From NCBI RefSeq assembly GCF_013401515.1, contig NZ_CP058531.1, positions 1 to 64,000 of the forward strand: a stretch of 64,000 bases of DNA, given 5' to 3'. The notes beneath the pieces are model-generated. The model did not search any database and was not told the origin of the DNA. It saw only the letters and a list, made by a program, of their open reading frames with translations. Every line of letters starts with the position of its first letter. Position 1 is the stretch's first letter. This document shows, in pieces, positions 62,018 to 64,000 of the stretch. A program made the position numbers and the translations under genes. The stretch comes from Halorarum halophilum (GTDB taxonomy: Archaea > Halobacteriota > Halobacteria > Halobacteriales > Haloferacaceae).

Positions 62018-63006
62018 CTGTGCTGGATAGAGATCCCTCTAGTTCGAGGGATCACGCTGCCGTTGAGCGAGCCCAGATGTTTCTTATCGGTGGTCTCGCG
62101 TTAGCGCTCGTGCTTGTCGCTCTCGTCCTCGTTTTGAACTCGGCGATTTACACAGAAAACCTCGCGACGAGAGGCAGCGGCGGAGCGGGTGTTGATGCGA
62201 CGCTTCAGGTGAGAGCCGATGTCCAGCAGGGGATGAGCGATATCGTCGAACAGTCGAACCGCGACCACGCGGCCTATATGGACCAACTCACCGCCATTCA
62301 GGCGGGGATTCCCGCGCTCGAATCGTTGTTCATGCGGTACGATGCTTCGGATGGCCGGTGGATTCGCTTGCAATACGTGGCCGGGAGTGACGAGCCGGGG
62401 ATGCGTATCCATCAGGACACGGTAGCCGACTTCCAGGCAGATGCCGATGGGGACTCAATCGACGATCCTACGTGGACACTGGTTGAGCAGACACCAGCCG
62501 TCCGAAATTTCCAGGTCACGATTACGAACCGGACAGCGCTGGTGGGGACGGAGACTGACGCGTTTCGGATCGTCTTCGACCAGGACGCAACGACGACTGG
62601 CGATGAATGGACACTCTTACTCTACAACGACAGCGGCGCCACCGTCGTTGCGGTCGATGGCCCTGAGGGGTCGCTTGGCGAGTGTCATGACACGACGGGG
62701 ACCGGAACAACCGTAGACGTGACCGCTGCGACCGTCGATGGTGAGCGCTGCCCGGCATTGGAGTTTCTTGAAGACATACCGGCCGACTTCGATCTCCGGT
62801 ATGAGCATGGCGGTAACGCAACGGGAACCTACGAAGTCACCGGAAAGGAGGGCGAGTCAACTTCCCGCCCGTCGAGTCCGTATCTGACCGGAAACCCTGT
62901 TGCAAACGACTCAGTGTATGGTGTCACGGTCCACCTCTACACCCGGTCGTCAGACATCACATACGAAACTGACGTCCGGGTGGCACCGGGTGAGCAGGAT
63001 GCGTGA
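62014..63006 (+). CDS. Pilus operon protein 3, single span (DUF7261-like)
   Basis: A 330-residue protein. The ATG at 62014 sits in an ATGA overlap with the gene before; an in-frame ATG at 62005 is less likely. RAQMFLIGGLALALVLVALV, then LVLNSAIYTENLATRG, is the N-terminal anchor. The outside domain has one long helix (RADVQQGMSDIVEQSNRDHA) then beta-rich sequence with a Cys pair (GECHD, GERCP). It is the largest of the five small-operon proteins and may cap or brace the pilus. Confidence 0.75.
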   Translation: MTVLDRDPSSSRDHAAVERAQMFLIGGLALALVLVALVLVLNSAIYTENLATRGSGGAGVDATLQVRADVQQGMSDIVEQSNRDHAAYMDQLTAIQAGIPALESLFMRYDASDGRWIRLQYVAGSDEPGMRIHQDTVADFQADADGDSIDDPTWTLVEQTPAVRNFQVTITNRTALVGTETDAFRIVFDQDATTTGDEWTLLLYNDSGATVVAVDGPEGSLGECHDTTGTGTTVDVTAATVDGERCPALEFLEDIPADFDLRYEHGGNATGTYEVTGKEGESTSRPSSPYLTGNPVANDSVYGVTVHLYTRSSDITYETDVRVAPGEQDA

Positions 63007-63451
63007 TGAGCGCGCGGCAGCGACGACGCTTGGTTATGCGTTGAACCTGACCGTCGCCACGCTTCTCGTCAGTGGATTGCTCATCGCCGGCGGCGGGTTC
63101 GTCTCGAGCGAGCGCGAGCAGAGCGTTCGAACCGAATTGCATGTCGTCGGCCAACAGCTCTCCGGCGACATTGGTGCGGCAGATAGACTCGCACGTTCGA
63201 CGAGCGGATCGCCGGTTACCGTCGAACTGACCCGGCGCTTCCCCGAGGACATCGTTGGGGTACAGTACTACATTGCAGTTGACTGGAATGACGGCGACCC
63301 CTACCTCCAACTTGCAACGAACGATCCGGACGTGACCGTCCGCGTAGCAATCGCGAGCAGAACGACGCTGGCCACCAGCAGGGTGCAGGGCGGGAGCGTC
63401 CACGTTGTATACGACGCCACCAACGACCGTTTGGAGGTGACCGATGGTTGA
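62999..63451 (+). CDS. Pilus operon protein 4, single span (DUF7266-like)
   Basis: A 150-residue protein from ATG 62999, overlapping the previous gene by 8 bp. RAAATTLGYALNLTVATLLV, then SGLLIAGGGFVSSERE, gives the anchor. The outside part begins with a helix (SVRTELHVVGQQLSGDIGAA) and is otherwise beta. The frame extends 33 codons upstream, but those belong to the overlapping gene. Likely a minor pilin by context. Confidence 0.75.
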   Translation: MRDERAAATTLGYALNLTVATLLVSGLLIAGGGFVSSEREQSVRTELHVVGQQLSGDIGAADRLARSTSGSPVTVELTRRFPEDIVGVQYYIAVDWNDGDPYLQLATNDPDVTVRVAIASRTTLATSRVQGGSVHVVYDATNDRLEVTDG

Positions 63452-64000
63452 CCGGGCGGTGAGTGACACACTCAGCTTCGTGCTGGTCTTCACGCTGATC
63501 ATCTCCTCGGTCGGCGTCGCCACAGTCTACGGAATCGGGAGCCTGCAGGAGACCCGTGACTTCGAACGGGTGAATAACGCAGAGCGGGCATTTGAAATTC
63601 TCGCGGACAATCTGCATGAGATCCATGCACATGATGCTCCGAACCGTGCGACGGAACTCAAGTTGGCCGACGCCCAACTCAAGCGGGGCGAGACGACCAG
63701 AATGACTGTCGAGATTACAAACGCCCAGTCACCGAACCCCCGGTTCAGCGTAGACACTGATCCGATTGTCTACACCGCAGCGGGGACGGACACCTCGATC
63801 GTCTACTCAAACGGGGCGGTTATCCGTGAGGATCGCGACGGTGCCATACTGAAGCGCGAACCACGGTTGCTGTTTGGTACTTCCGGGGGTGAGACGACAG
63901 CGGTAATTCCGTTCATTGAGACACGAATCAGGAGCGGAGGGGTTGGTGGCTCATCGACGGTTCTGATTCGAGCCGAACGCGCGAGTTCGGACCTGATCAT
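63444..64000 (+). CDS. Pilus operon protein 5, 3' end outside the window (DUF7289-like)
   Basis: The first 185 codons are visible. It begins MVDRAVSDTLSFVLVFTLII, then SSVGVATVYGIGSLQETRDF, a pilin-like leader (R-A-V-S-D-T) and helix, followed by an extracellular helix (NNAERAFEILADNLHEIHAH) and a beta domain. It overlaps the gene before by 8 bp. The gene runs off the right edge of the window. Same role as the others by context. Confidence 0.75.
   Translation, partial: MVDRAVSDTLSFVLVFTLIISSVGVATVYGIGSLQETRDFERVNNAERAFEILADNLHEIHAHDAPNRATELKLADAQLKRGETTRMTVEITNAQSPNPRFSVDTDPIVYTAAGTDTSIVYSNGAVIREDRDGAILKREPRLLFGTSGGETTAVIPFIETRIRSGGVGGSSTVLIRAERASSDLI

Overview
The window reads as haloarchaeal DNA (class Halobacteria). 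Its proteins are strongly acidic. Several small families are ones I know only from haloarchaea: HalOD1, DUF7344-type winged helices, small Cys-rich zinc ribbons, and the five membrane-anchored proteins that follow pilB/pilC. Promoters are TATA-type and genes often overlap as ATGA. Family names come from motif recognition by eye; no search was run. I see no rRNA, no convincing tRNA, no CRISPR array and no intact insertion sequence.

Region by region. 0-12 kb: a nucleotidyltransferase with a cut-off partner, small membrane proteins, an Lrp/AsnC regulator, HalOD1 proteins, a chromate transporter, a DUF2270 membrane protein, a HalOD1/DUF7344 pair, a NapH/NosR-like 4Fe-4S membrane protein and a His-rich lipoprotein beside a metal-ATPase remnant. 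A dispersed repeat of about 150 bp, which I cannot name, sits in many of the gaps. 12-26.3 kb: a minus-strand mobile-element module, read from right to left as VirB2-like pilin, VirB6-like membrane protein, HNH-like/membrane fusion, PrgI-like protein, VirB4-like ATPase, a very large VirD4-like ATPase, then an iteron-rich gap and a primase-like replication protein. No relaxase is visible. 26.4-29.1 kb: a cytochrome P450 facing a two-winged-helix regulator.

29-53 kb is an accessory zone rich in broken genes. It holds PadR, DUF7344, HalOD1, DUF7522-like and zinc-ribbon small proteins, an ATP-grasp ligase, a histone-fold-like small protein, a sensor kinase, a universal stress protein, a soluble chemotaxis-type transducer, a lone receiver, a secreted beta-helix protein, a RecA/KaiC-like protein and an MFS permease. 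Many neighbours are remnants with a single stop codon, a frameshift or a missing 5' end. One cassette, a DUF7522-like gene facing a 49-codon zinc ribbon, occurs twice.

53.5-64 kb: FUN14 and DUF4177 proteins, a type IV pilin with a dead second pilin behind it, then a compact pilus operon: pilB-type ATPase, pilC-type membrane platform and five overlapping single-span proteins, the last cut by the window edge.

The two assembly systems are separate: the minus-strand module looks like DNA transfer by an integrated or plasmid-borne element, and the plus-strand operon like adhesion pili. The most unusual items are the VirD4-like fusion protein, the iterons in front of the primase-like gene and the dispersed repeat.
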